NCBI GenBank assembly: GCA_965229715.1
Contig: CBDDJL010000002.1
Span: 2,232,001-2,296,000 of the forward strand
Direction of reading: 5' to 3'
Source: JAVJST01 sp965229715
Lineage (GTDB): Bacteria > Pseudomonadota > Alphaproteobacteria > Rhodospirillales > Casp-alpha2
Length of the DNA stretch: 64,000 nucleotides
How positions within the stretch are numbered: position 1 is the stretch's first letter; each line of letters starts with the position of its first letter. The notes under the pieces were generated by a model. That model had not been told where the DNA came from and did no database searches. It saw nothing but the letters and a program-made list of their open reading frames with translations. Shown in pieces: positions 8,991 to 17,923 of this stretch. The position numbers were made by a program, and so were the translations under genes.

Positions 8991-9704
8991 ATGAGCGTTG
9001 TCATTCCGTCCCAAACCGCCGGTGCGTCCTTCACGCGCGGTATCGTCGATGTCCTGCCCCTGCTCGTCGGGTTGGTTCCGTTCGGCCTGATTGTCGGTGC
9101 GTTGGGCGTCAAGGCCGGACTGCAACCCGCCGAACTCATGATGATGAGTGGCCTGGTGTTTGCCGGCGCCGCGCAGTTCATCGCGCTCGATATGTGGGGC
9201 AACGCCGCCGGGCTGACCATTATTTCGACCACGCTGCTGGTCAATTTGCGCCATGTGTTGATGGGCGCGTCGGCGCGGCCGTTGATCGTCGATATGCCGC
9301 GTTGGCTGAAATGGCCGTTTCTCTCCATCATGGCCGACGAAAACTGGGCGTCGGTCATGCGCCGGGGCCGAACGCTCGGTGACCTGACACCGGCCTATAT
9401 CGCCGGCGCATCGCTCCCCTTCTACATCGGTTGGCAAATCACCTGTCTGATCGGCACCCAGGTCGGCAGCGTGATGGGCGATCCCGCGCGGTTCGGCTTC
9501 GACTTCGTCTTTACGGCGGTGTTCATCACGCTGGTCTTCAGCTTCTGGAAGGTCGACCGGCGGTTGTCGCCGATCATCGCCAGCGCCGCCGCGGCTTTGG
9601 CCGCTCATCAGTGGTTGCCGGGCACATGGTACATCCTGTCGGGCGGCATCGCCGGCGTCATTGCGGCACTCCTGACCTACCGCCCGGCGGGTTCCGCATC
9701 GTGA
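8991..9704 (+). CDS. azlC: AzlC family branched-chain amino acid exporter, large subunit
   Basis: A 237-residue membrane protein of the AzlC/YgaZ family, which with AzlD exports branched-chain amino acids. Family features include GIVDVLPLLVGLVPFGLIVG near the N terminus, the GLVFAGAAQFIALDMWG segment and LLVNLRHVLMGAS in the first half. There are about six hydrophobic helices. It overlaps azlD by one base (TGATG). The three plus-strand genes here interrupt an otherwise minus-strand dnaE/lolD block. The substrate is inferred from family only. Confidence 0.9.
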   Translation: MSVVIPSQTAGASFTRGIVDVLPLLVGLVPFGLIVGALGVKAGLQPAELMMMSGLVFAGAAQFIALDMWGNAAGLTIISTTLLVNLRHVLMGASARPLIVDMPRWLKWPFLSIMADENWASVMRRGRTLGDLTPAYIAGASLPFYIGWQITCLIGTQVGSVMGDPARFGFDFVFTAVFITLVFSFWKVDRRLSPIIASAAAALAAHQWLPGTWYILSGGIAGVIAALLTYRPAGSAS

Positions 9705-10018
9705 TGCCGCCCCTCGATCAATGGATGAATACGCCCTGGATCGTCATTGCCGGCATGGCGCTGGTCACCGCGGCGACCCGGTACTCGGGCTACATCCTGC
9801 TGGCGCGGACCCGCTTGAGCGCTCGGGCCGAGGACGCGCTCCGCGCCGTGCCGGCATCGGTGCTGACGGCCATTATCGCGCCTACGGTCCTGACGACCGG
9901 CGTCGCCGAAACCGCGGCGGCGCTCCTGACGATCTTTCTGGTTTGGCGGTTCCCGCCCCTCGCCGCCATCGTCGGCGGGGTTGTCGGCGTGGTTCTGTTG
10001 CGCCAGACGGGATTTTGA
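9704..10018 (+). CDS. azlD: AzlD family branched-chain amino acid exporter, small subunit
   Basis: A 104-residue protein with about four membrane helices, the usual small partner of AzlC. TRYSGYILLARTRLSARAEDALRAVPASVLTAIIAP is the conserved AzlD stretch (RxxP...A.LxAI.AP). The ATG at 9704 overlaps the azlC stop, implying coupled translation. It is followed two bases later by a GTG that may begin the YczE-like gene. Confidence 0.9.
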   Translation: MPPLDQWMNTPWIVIAGMALVTAATRYSGYILLARTRLSARAEDALRAVPASVLTAIIAPTVLTTGVAETAAALLTIFLVWRFPPLAAIVGGVVGVVLLRQTGF

Positions 10019-10020
10019 TC

Positions 10021-10695
10021 GTGCTGGCCCGGATTCCCGCGTTTCTGCAGGTCAGGGGTATTCCCCGGCTGTTCTGGAGTTCGCCGCGCCCACACAACAT
10101 GAAACCCTGTTTCGCGACCATGGCGTTTCTTGTCTGTGGGCTGACCCTGTTCGGGCTCGGCGAGGCGCTGATCGTCACGGCTAACGCCGGTCTCAGCCCG
10201 TGGATCGTGCTTGCCGAGGGGATCGGCACCGTAACCGGGTGGTCGATCGGCGTCGCCACCTTTGCGATCAGTGTCGCCGTCCTGCTGTTCTGGATACCGC
10301 TGCGCCAGATGCCCGGCATCGGCACTATCCTGAATGCCGTGATCATTGCTGTCGTGCTGGCCTATGCGCTGCCGTACCTGCCGTACCCAGAGTCCACCAT
10401 GGCGAGGGTCGCCCAGAGCTTGATCGGGATTCTCGTCGTCGGTTTCGGCGCTGCCGTCTATCTGATCTCCAATCTCGGTCCGGGTCCGAGAGACGGGCTG
10501 ATGACCGGTTTGCAGCGCATCACCGGGTTTCCCATCGCCTGGGTACGGAGCGGTATCGAGCTTTCGGTTGTCGCCGCAGGCTGGTTACTCGGCGGTACCG
10601 TCGGCATCGGCACGTTGCTGTTCGCATTTCTGATCGGTCCGGCGGTTGCCGCCAGTCTGTCGCTACTGATCCGGATGTTCCCGCGACAACCGTAA
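10021..10695 (+). CDS. YczE/YitT-like integral membrane protein
   Basis: A 224-residue protein with five to six hydrophobic helices. The pattern GLGEALIVTANAGLSPWIVL followed by GTVTGWSIGVAT and LGPGPRDGLMTGLQRITG matches the YczE family, whose function is not established. The GTG at 10021 lies two bases after azlD; an ATG at 10099 is an alternative that would drop 26 residues. It is convergent with lolD, leaving only a 10-base gap. Its place in the azl operon suggests a shared transport or export setting, but no substrate can be named. Confidence 0.75.
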   Translation: MLARIPAFLQVRGIPRLFWSSPRPHNMKPCFATMAFLVCGLTLFGLGEALIVTANAGLSPWIVLAEGIGTVTGWSIGVATFAISVAVLLFWIPLRQMPGIGTILNAVIIAVVLAYALPYLPYPESTMARVAQSLIGILVVGFGAAVYLISNLGPGPRDGLMTGLQRITGFPIAWVRSGIELSVVAAGWLLGGTVGIGTLLFAFLIGPAVAASLSLLIRMFPRQP

Positions 10696-10705
10696 TACCG
10701 CCGCG

Positions 10706-11395
10706 TTACAGCGCGACGAGGTGGCCGTCCTCCATGCGCAGCGCGCGGTCGAGCGATTTCGCAAGATCGGTGTTGTGGGTCGCGACGAGTGCGGCCAAAC
10801 CTGTCGCCCGGGCGATCCGGACCAGCATCCGGAAAACGTCGTCGGCGGTGTCGGGATCGAGATTGCCGGTCGGCTCGTCGGCGAGTAGCACATCGGGCAC
10901 GTTGGCGATAGCGCGCGCAATGGCGACGCGTTGCTGTTCGCCGCCCGAGAGCCGTGCCGGCCGGTGGTCGGCGCGTTCGCTGAGACCCAGCATGCCCAAC
11001 AGCTCATAAGCCCTGCCCCGAGCCTCGCCCTTGGGCAGACCGGCGATCATTTGCGGAATGACCACGTTTTCGAGCGCCGAGAATTCGGGTAGCAGGTGGT
11101 GGTACTGGTAGACGAATCCGAGATGATTGCGGCGAGCCGCCGTGCGTTCGTCGTCACCCAGACCGTCGATGCCGTTGCCGTCGATTACGATGCGCCCGGC
11201 GTCGGGTTTCTCCAACAGGCCGGCGATCTGCAACAGCGTCGATTTGCCCGATCCTGAAGGCCCAACGAGCGCAACCATTTCGCCCTGGCGCAGCGTGAGA
11301 TCGACGCCTTTCAACACATCGAGCGTGCTGCGGCCCTGCCGGAAAGACCGGGTCACACCGCCGAGCGTCAGCACCGCATCACGCTGATCAGCCAT
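10706..11395 (-). CDS. lolD: Lipoprotein-releasing system ATP-binding protein
   Basis: A 229-residue cytosolic ATPase of the LolCDE machine, which extracts lipoproteins from the inner membrane for transfer to LolA. Walker A is GPSGSGKST near residue 40, the signature is LSGGEQQRVAIARAIA, and Walker B is VLLADEPTGNLD, all intact. The start MADQRDAVLTLGG at 11395 overlaps the 3' end of lolC by eight bases, so the two are surely co-translated. Length and sequence fit LolD rather than FtsE or MacB. Confidence 0.93.
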   Translation of the reverse strand: MADQRDAVLTLGGVTRSFRQGRSTLDVLKGVDLTLRQGEMVALVGPSGSGKSTLLQIAGLLEKPDAGRIVIDGNGIDGLGDDERTAARRNHLGFVYQYHHLLPEFSALENVVIPQMIAGLPKGEARGRAYELLGMLGLSERADHRPARLSGGEQQRVAIARAIANVPDVLLADEPTGNLDPDTADDVFRMLVRIARATGLAALVATHNTDLAKSLDRALRMEDGHLVAL

Positions 11396-12632
11396 AGCGC
11401 AGCGCCTCTGCCGGATCGAGCCGGGCGGCCCGCCAAGCCGGGTAAATCGTCGCCAGGAACGAGAGGCCGAGGCCCATGGCGACGACGGCGACGACCTCAC
11501 CCATGTCAACGACCGCCGGCAACTGCGACAGGAAGTAGATTTCCGCGGCGAACAGTTCGCTGCCGGTCAGCCCCTGAATCCACTGGCGGATGGTTTCGAT
11601 GTTGCTGGCGAACGATAGTCCGAGAATAAAACCGCCGAGCGTACCGATCACGCCGATGCTGGCGCCTGAAATGAAGAAAATCCGCATGATCGTGCCTTTG
11701 GTCGCGCCCATCGTGCGCAGGATGGCAATGTCCCTTCCCTTGTCCTTGACCAGCATGATCAGGCTCGAAACGATATTGAAGGCGGCGACAAGGATAATCA
11801 GCGTCAGGATCAGAAACATGACGTTGCGTTCGACCTGAATTGCGTTGAAGAAGCTTGCATTGGCGCGCTGCCAGTCATGCACCCGTGCGCCGGGGCCGAA
11901 CGCCTCGGCAATCTCCCAGGTTCTCGACGGCGCATCGTCCGGGTCCTCGATAAAGACCTCGAGGCTGCTGACGCCTTGCTTCATGCGAAAATAGATCTGT
12001 GCCGCCTCAAGCGGCATGAAGACGAAACCGGAGTCGTACTCGAACATGCCGACATCGAACGTCGCGACAACGGTGTAGGCGCGCATGCGGGGAACGGTGC
12101 CGAAAGCCGTCACATTGCCGTCGGGTGAGATCAGATTTACGGACCCGCCGACACCGACGCCGAGTTTCTGGGCAAGCCGGTAGCCGATGACGATCACATC
12201 CTCGCCCTCGAAATCCCGGAGACTGCCGGCAGTGATGTTTTCCGCGACAAGCCGGCGGGCTTCGAGATCGCTCGGCCGCATGCCGCGCACGATGGCGCCT
12301 TGAGCGGCGCCATTGGCCGACGCCATAACCTGACCTTCGATCAAGGGCGACACCGCAACGACGCCGTCCAGACCGCTCAGTTTTTGCGCCTGTTCCCGGT
12401 AATCGGTCATGACGCGGGTCGGCGCCGAAACGCTGAAATGGCCGTTAACGCCAAGGATGCGGCTCAACAGTTCCTGACGGAAACCGTTCATCACCGACAT
12501 GACGATAATCAAGGTGGCGACGCCGAGCGCGATCCCGAGCAGCGAAAACCACGCGATGACGGAGATGAACCCTTCCTGGCGGCGTGCCCGGAGATAGCGG
12601 ATCGCCATCATCCATTCGAGAGGTGAGAACAC
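11388..12632 (-). CDS. lolC: Lipoprotein-releasing system transmembrane protein LolC/LolE
   Basis: A 414-residue inner-membrane protein with one N-terminal helix, a large periplasmic domain (about residues 50-265) and three C-terminal helices in the FtsX fold. The start is GTG at 12632; FEW-type N terminus then ARRQEGFISVIAWFSLLGIALGVATLI matches the LolC/E family. Alphaproteobacteria usually have a single fused-role LolC/E, and no second copy is seen here. It follows proS by eight bases and overlaps lolD. Confidence 0.92.
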   Translation of the reverse strand: MFSPLEWMMAIRYLRARRQEGFISVIAWFSLLGIALGVATLIIVMSVMNGFRQELLSRILGVNGHFSVSAPTRVMTDYREQAQKLSGLDGVVAVSPLIEGQVMASANGAAQGAIVRGMRPSDLEARRLVAENITAGSLRDFEGEDVIVIGYRLAQKLGVGVGGSVNLISPDGNVTAFGTVPRMRAYTVVATFDVGMFEYDSGFVFMPLEAAQIYFRMKQGVSSLEVFIEDPDDAPSRTWEIAEAFGPGARVHDWQRANASFFNAIQVERNVMFLILTLIILVAAFNIVSSLIMLVKDKGRDIAILRTMGATKGTIMRIFFISGASIGVIGTLGGFILGLSFASNIETIRQWIQGLTGSELFAAEIYFLSQLPAVVDMGEVVAVVAMGLGLSFLATIYPAWRAARLDPAEALRYG

Positions 12633-12640
12633 GGCGTCCT

Positions 12641-13960
12641 TCAGCCCAACAGCTTGGCTTTGGCGGCTTCGAGCGACAGCTCCTCGCGTTCGCCCGTGGC
12701 CCGGCGCTTCAGTTCGACGACGCCGTCCTTGAGGCCGCGCGGCCCGACGATGAGTTGCCAGGGCAGCCCGATCAGGTCCATTTCCGCGAATTTGCCGCCG
12801 GCGCGGATTGCCCGGTCGTCATAGAGCACGTCCCGACCGGCCTGTTTCAATTCGGTATAGAGATTGTCGCACGCCCTCGTGCAGTCGGCATCATCCATCT
12901 TCAAGTTGATCAGGCCGATATCGAACGGCGCGACCGAGTCGGGCCAGACGATGCCGTCGTCGTCGTGCGACGCTTCGATAACGGCGCCGACGAGGCGCGA
13001 TACGCCGATACCGTAGGATCCGGACGATACCTCGACTTCCTTGCCGTCCTGGGTGGTCAGTTTGGCGCCGAGAGGTTTGGAGTACTTGGTGCCGAAATGG
13101 AAGATATGACCGACCTCGATCGCGCGGGCGGTCACGAGATCGCTGCCGAGCGCCTTTTCCTCGTCGGGATCGCGTTCCTCGTCGGTCGCGGCGTAATTCG
13201 CCGTGAATTCCTCGACGATCGCGCGAATGGCATCGGCGTTTTCGAAATCGATATCGCGTTCCAGCCAATCCATGTCGAGATAGGCCTTGTGACAGCCGAT
13301 TTCGCTTTCGCCGGTTTTGGCGAGAATCAGGAATTCGTGACTGGAATCGCCGCCGATCGGCCCAGTATCGGCGCGCATCGGGATCGCCTTCAGACCCATG
13401 CGCGCAAACGTGCGGAGGTAGGAGACGAAGAACTTGTTATAGGAAACGCGGCCTGCCTTGTCGTCGACATCGAATGAATAGGCATCCTTCATCAGGAACT
13501 CGCGGCCGCGCATGACACCGAAACGCGGGCGGACCTCGTCACGAAACTTCCATTGAATGTGATAGAGCAGCTTGGGCACGTCGCGATAGCTGTTGATCGC
13601 GCTCCGGAAGATTTCCGTGATCTGCTCCTCGTTGGTCGGGCCGTACAGCATCTCGCGGTCATGGCGGTCCTTGATGCGCAGCATTTCGGGCCCGTACGCA
13701 TCGTAACGGCCACTCTCGCGCCACAGGTCGGCGGGCTGGATGGTCGGCATCAGCATCTGCTGGCACCCCATGGCGTCCTGTTCTTCCTCGACGATGCGTT
13801 GGATGTTCATCATCGTCTTGTAGCCGAGCGGTAGCCACGAATAGATGCCGGCGCTCGATTGGCGGATCATGCCGGCGCGCAGCATCAGCCGGTGTGAGAC
13901 AATCTGCGCCTCGGCGGGCGTTTCCTTGAGTGTCGGCAGGAAGTAGCGGGTTAGCCGCAT
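12641..13960 (-). CDS. proS: Prolyl-tRNA synthetase (short, no editing insertion)
   Basis: This 439-residue class II synthetase charges tRNA-Pro. Class II motif 2 is seen as IQWKFRDEVRPRFGVMRGRE and motif 3 as GSYGIGVSRLVGAVIE. The length of about 440 residues, with no large insertion between motifs 2 and 3, marks the alphaproteobacterial type that lacks the INS editing domain. The C-terminal anticodon-binding domain (FDIGLINLKMDDADC onward) is present. It heads a proS-lolC-lolD unit. Confidence 0.96.
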   Translation of the reverse strand: MRLTRYFLPTLKETPAEAQIVSHRLMLRAGMIRQSSAGIYSWLPLGYKTMMNIQRIVEEEQDAMGCQQMLMPTIQPADLWRESGRYDAYGPEMLRIKDRHDREMLYGPTNEEQITEIFRSAINSYRDVPKLLYHIQWKFRDEVRPRFGVMRGREFLMKDAYSFDVDDKAGRVSYNKFFVSYLRTFARMGLKAIPMRADTGPIGGDSSHEFLILAKTGESEIGCHKAYLDMDWLERDIDFENADAIRAIVEEFTANYAATDEERDPDEEKALGSDLVTARAIEVGHIFHFGTKYSKPLGAKLTTQDGKEVEVSSGSYGIGVSRLVGAVIEASHDDDGIVWPDSVAPFDIGLINLKMDDADCTRACDNLYTELKQAGRDVLYDDRAIRAGGKFAEMDLIGLPWQLIVGPRGLKDGVVELKRRATGEREELSLEAAKAKLLG

Positions 13961-14080
13961 GGTGACCTCTGGCGTCGCTAAGTGTCTTTCCGCAAAACGG
14001 GAATCGGGTGCGGCGGACTGTATGGGATGGCGTCCCCGTTGTCCACGCGCGAACGCCGGAAGTCGGCGAGGAATTCGGCC

Positions 14081-17000
14081 TCAGGCCGCGTCGGATATTG
14101 CGATGTCGGCGAGCGATCGCGCCAGCATGCGAACGCCGTCGATCCGGACATCGTCATCGATCCACTGGCGCTGGAACACCAGTTTGTGGTCGGGACGTAG
14201 CTGTGCCGTACCCTTGTGCTGTTGGATAAAGCCGACGAGCCCGGCGGGATTTGCGAACGTGTCGTCGCGGAACGAAAGCTGCGCCCCCTTCGGCCCCGCT
14301 TCCAGCTTGGCGATGCCGGCAGCTCGGCAGTGCAACTTGATCTCGACCGTTTCCAGCAGATTCTCGACGGCATCCGGCAACGGCCCAAACCGGTCGATCA
14401 GTTCGGCGCCGAGTGCGTCGATTTCCTGGCGCGATTGCAGGTGCGCGATCCGCTTGTAAAACGCCATGCGCACGTTGAGGTCCGCGACATAGGTATCGGG
14501 GATCAGCACGGGAAGTCCGATGCCGATTTGCGGACTCCAATCGTCCTGGGTCGTATGATCGAGACCACGCGCTTCGGCAACGGCCTCTTCCAGCATGTGT
14601 TGGTAAAGCTCGATCCCGACCTCGCGGATATGACCGGACTGTTCTTCGCCCAACAGATTGCCGGCGCCCCGAATATCGAGATCGTGACTGGCGAGCGTGA
14701 ATCCGGCGCCGAGATGGTCGAGGGTTTGCATGACTTCGAGCCGGCGCTCGGCATTCGGTGTCAATTTCTGATTCACCGGCAGAGTCAGATAGGCGTAGGC
14801 TCTGACCTTTGCGCGACCGACGCGACCGCGGAGTTGGTAGAGTTGCGCCAATCCGAAACGGTCGGCGCGGTGAATAACGATGGTATTGACCCGCGGCATG
14901 TCGAGTCCCGACTCGATGATGTTGGTCGCCAGCAATACGTCGTACTTGCCGTCGTGGAACTCGCCCACGGTTTCCTCGATCTGACGTGCCGGCATCTGCC
15001 CGTGAACGGCGGCGATACTGACCTCCGGGATCAACTCCCTGAGATGCCCCTCGACACGTTCGAGGTCGGCGATCCGCGGACAGACGTAGAAGGTTTGTCC
15101 GCCCCGGAACTTTTCGCGCAGCACGGCTTCGCGGATGATTACCGGATCGAAGGGCAACACATAAGTGCGGACCGCAAGCCGGTCGACGGGCGGCGTCGCG
15201 ATCAGGCTCATTTCGCGAACCCCGGACAATGCGAGTTGCAGGGTACGCGGGATCGGCGTTGCCGTCAGGGTCAGCACATGGACATCGGCTTTGAGCTGCT
15301 TCAGGCGTTCCTTGTGGGCGACGCCGAAATGCTGTTCCTCGTCGACCACGAGCAACGCCAGATCGCGAAACCGGATATCCTTGGCAAGCAAGGCGTGGGT
15401 GCCGATGATGATGTCGACGGTGCCGCTCTCCAATTCGGTCTTCGTGGATTTGACGTCGGCCGCGGTGACGAGCCGCGATAGCTGCGCGATTCTGACCGGA
15501 AAGCCCCGGAACCGGTCGACGAAGGTTTCATGATGCTGACGCGCCAACAGGGTCGTCGGCACGACAACGGCGACCTGACGGCCTTCCATGACGGCAACGA
15601 ACGCCGCGCGCAACGCGACCTCGGTCTTGCCGAATCCGACATCGCCGCAGACCAACCGGTCGGCGTGGCGGCCGCTCGCGAGATCGTCGAGCACGGCGTC
15701 GATGGCAGCCTGCTGGTCCTCGGTCTCGGCGTAGGGAAAACGCGCGGCGAACTCATCGTACGCCCCGGCAGGCGGGGTCATGCGGCCAGCCGGCACCAGC
15801 TCGCGCGCGGCCGCCGTCCGGATCAGCTCGCCGGCCATCTCGCGGATGCGTTCCTTGAGACGCGATTTGCGCGCCTGCCACGCGGCGCCGCCGAGGCGGT
15901 CGAGCTGCGCTCCCGCTTCCTCGGAGCCGTAACGGGAAACCAGATCGATGTTTTCGACCGGCAGGAAAAGACGGCCCTCGCCGGCGTACGCGAGCTTCAG
16001 ACAATCGTGCGGCGCCCCTGCCGCCTCGATGGTGAACAGGCCTTCGAAGCGGCCGATCCCGTGATCGGCATGGACCACCAGATCGCCCACGCCGAGCGAT
16101 CCGGCATCGGCAATGATGTTCTCGGGTTTGACCTTTCGCCGGATCGAACGGTTGAGACGTTCGCCGAGAATATCCTGCTCGGTGATCAGGGTGAGGTTGC
16201 CGATTTCGAAGCCGTGCTCGATATCGGCGGCGGCGAGCGCCGCCTTACCCGGACGCGGAAACCGGTCGGCGCCAGCCTCGATAAACGAAAGCCCCTGTTC
16301 GCCGAGAGCGCGGGCGATACGGTCGAGCGATCCGTCGGTCATGCCGTTGACCAGGACGCGCTGTCCGGCTTTCTGGCGGATACGGATATGATCGGCGACG
16401 GCCTCGAAGACCGTGCCTTCACTCTTCTGGCGGGCTTCCGCAAAATCGGGACCGCGGCGGCCGCCCATTTCGACGATGATCCCCTGCTCGCTCTCCGGGC
16501 CAGAGAACGGCGACAGGATACCGCCGGGCAACGCATCGACATGGTGACGCCAATCTCTTGCCGAGAGAAACAGAGTTTCCTTGGGCACCGGCCGATAGAC
16601 GGCGGCCTGGTCGGCCCCTGCAACGCCGGCCACGCTGACGCGGGCATCGTGGTACTCGTCGATCAACTGCAGACGGGCCTCGGCGGCGGCCTCGGTCTGA
16701 TGATCGAGGATGCACGGCACGTCGCCCGTGAAATCGAACAGGGTTTCCAGCCGGTCGTGGAAAAACGGCAGCCAGTGCTCCATGCCCGGGTGCCGGCTGC
16801 CGGCGGATACTGCTTCATAGAGTGCGTCGTCGCTGCCGGTCACCCCAAACGTTTCCCGGTATCGGGTCCGAAAACGCGCGACCGAGTCTTCGTCCAGGGA
16901 AAACTCGCTGGTTGGCCGTATCGAGACACTGTCGATTTTGTCCGTCGTGCGTTGGCTTTCCGCATCGAAGCTGCGGGCCGATTCCAGCTCATCGCCGAAG

Positions 17001-17566
17001 AAATCAAGGCGCACAGGGGCGTTTGTGCCGGCCGGGAAGATATCGAAGATGCCGCCGCGCGCGGCGTACTCTCCCGGCTCGCGGACGGTATCGACCCGCA
17101 GATAACCGTTCGCCATCAGCCGCTCGGCGAGGTCGCCCGGCGGCATGGTGTCGCCCGGTCGAATCGTCACCGTACGGCCGGCGAACGCGGAACGCGGCGC
17201 CACGCGCTGCAATACGGCCGATACGGTCGTCAGAACGATTTCGGGACCGCTTCCATTCTCCGCCTCGCTCAGGGACGCGAGTGTCGCGACCCGGCGGCTG
17301 ACGATCTCGGGGATCGGCGAGACCCGGTCGTAGGGCAGGCAATCCCATGCCGGAAACACCAGCCGCGTCACGTCCGGCGCGAAGAAGGCCAGGCCCTGCT
17401 CGACCCGCGCCAGCGCGACGTCGTCGCGGGCGATGAAAACGATGCGCCCCGCCTTGCGCGCAATGGCGGCGAGGATCAGCGTATCGGCGCCTTCCGGCGC
17501 GCCGGCGACGATCGAACGGCAGGCGCCCGCTTCGATAACCGGCTCGAGGTTTGTGTCGGGAAGCAT
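14081..17566 (-). CDS. mfd: Transcription-repair coupling factor
   Basis: The 1161-residue ATP-dependent translocase that displaces stalled RNA polymerase and recruits UvrA. The domains appear in order: UvrB-homology N terminus (roughly 1-350), the RNA-polymerase-interaction domain with VGDLVVHADHGIGRFEGL (about 490), then the helicase core with GDVGFGKTEVALRAAF and VVDEEQHFGVAHKERLK. The Mfd/RecG TRG region includes SGLDMPRVNTIVIHRADRFGLAQLYQLRGRVGR. A C-terminal regulatory D7 region follows. The start ATG at 17566 lies eight bases after sdhE, so the two are co-transcribed. Confidence 0.97.
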   Translation of the reverse strand: MLPDTNLEPVIEAGACRSIVAGAPEGADTLILAAIARKAGRIVFIARDDVALARVEQGLAFFAPDVTRLVFPAWDCLPYDRVSPIPEIVSRRVATLASLSEAENGSGPEIVLTTVSAVLQRVAPRSAFAGRTVTIRPGDTMPPGDLAERLMANGYLRVDTVREPGEYAARGGIFDIFPAGTNAPVRLDFFGDELESARSFDAESQRTTDKIDSVSIRPTSEFSLDEDSVARFRTRYRETFGVTGSDDALYEAVSAGSRHPGMEHWLPFFHDRLETLFDFTGDVPCILDHQTEAAAEARLQLIDEYHDARVSVAGVAGADQAAVYRPVPKETLFLSARDWRHHVDALPGGILSPFSGPESEQGIIVEMGGRRGPDFAEARQKSEGTVFEAVADHIRIRQKAGQRVLVNGMTDGSLDRIARALGEQGLSFIEAGADRFPRPGKAALAAADIEHGFEIGNLTLITEQDILGERLNRSIRRKVKPENIIADAGSLGVGDLVVHADHGIGRFEGLFTIEAAGAPHDCLKLAYAGEGRLFLPVENIDLVSRYGSEEAGAQLDRLGGAAWQARKSRLKERIREMAGELIRTAAARELVPAGRMTPPAGAYDEFAARFPYAETEDQQAAIDAVLDDLASGRHADRLVCGDVGFGKTEVALRAAFVAVMEGRQVAVVVPTTLLARQHHETFVDRFRGFPVRIAQLSRLVTAADVKSTKTELESGTVDIIIGTHALLAKDIRFRDLALLVVDEEQHFGVAHKERLKQLKADVHVLTLTATPIPRTLQLALSGVREMSLIATPPVDRLAVRTYVLPFDPVIIREAVLREKFRGGQTFYVCPRIADLERVEGHLRELIPEVSIAAVHGQMPARQIEETVGEFHDGKYDVLLATNIIESGLDMPRVNTIVIHRADRFGLAQLYQLRGRVGRAKVRAYAYLTLPVNQKLTPNAERRLEVMQTLDHLGAGFTLASHDLDIRGAGNLLGEEQSGHIREVGIELYQHMLEEAVAEARGLDHTTQDDWSPQIGIGLPVLIPDTYVADLNVRMAFYKRIAHLQSRQEIDALGAELIDRFGPLPDAVENLLETVEIKLHCRAAGIAKLEAGPKGAQLSFRDDTFANPAGLVGFIQQHKGTAQLRPDHKLVFQRQWIDDDVRIDGVRMLARSLADIAISDAA

Positions 17567-17574
17567 TTCGACCT

Positions 17575-17907
17575 TCAGGCTCCCCGCTCGTTGGCGGTGA
17601 CAATGCGCATCAGAATGTCCGATTGTTTCTCATCGGGGATCGGATCGCGTCCGAGAATCCAGTTCACGAGATCGTTGTCGCCCTCGTCGAGCAGCGCTTC
17701 GAACGTCGCCAGGTCGGCGTCGCTCATGGACGGCAGGTTTTCAGCCGCGAACCCGCCGAGAATGATGTCGGCTTCCTTCATGCCACGGTGCTGGCTCTGG
17801 TAAAGTAGTCGTTTTCGTTTCGCGTCCAAACCGCAGTTCCTCTGGTCGGCGATCTCGATGCCGGTGTGTTTCACCGCGCCGTAGGATATAAGGGACGCGA
17901 TCGCCAT
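17575..17907 (-). CDS. sdhE: FAD assembly factor SdhE (succinate dehydrogenase flavinylation factor)
   Basis: A small cytosolic protein that promotes covalent FAD attachment to SdhA. The core LDAKRKRLLYQSQHRGMKE contains the diagnostic RGxxE motif, followed by DADLATFEALLDEGDNDLVNWILGRDPIP, as in all SdhE proteins. The ATG at 17907 gives 110 residues. An in-frame GTG at 17874 would give 99 and is possible, while longer starts overlap the divergent recG. It sits directly upstream of mfd, a common alphaproteobacterial arrangement. Confidence 0.9.
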   Translation of the reverse strand: MAIASLISYGAVKHTGIEIADQRNCGLDAKRKRLLYQSQHRGMKEADIILGGFAAENLPSMSDADLATFEALLDEGDNDLVNWILGRDPIPDEKQSDILMRIVTANERGA

Positions 17908-17923
17908 TGTCAGCCGTTCCATC

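Noticed and set aside
15530..17803. Plus-strand 757-residue open frame opposite mfd
   Set aside because: It is a shadow of mfd, with low-complexity Arg/Gly/Asp composition and no recognisable motif.
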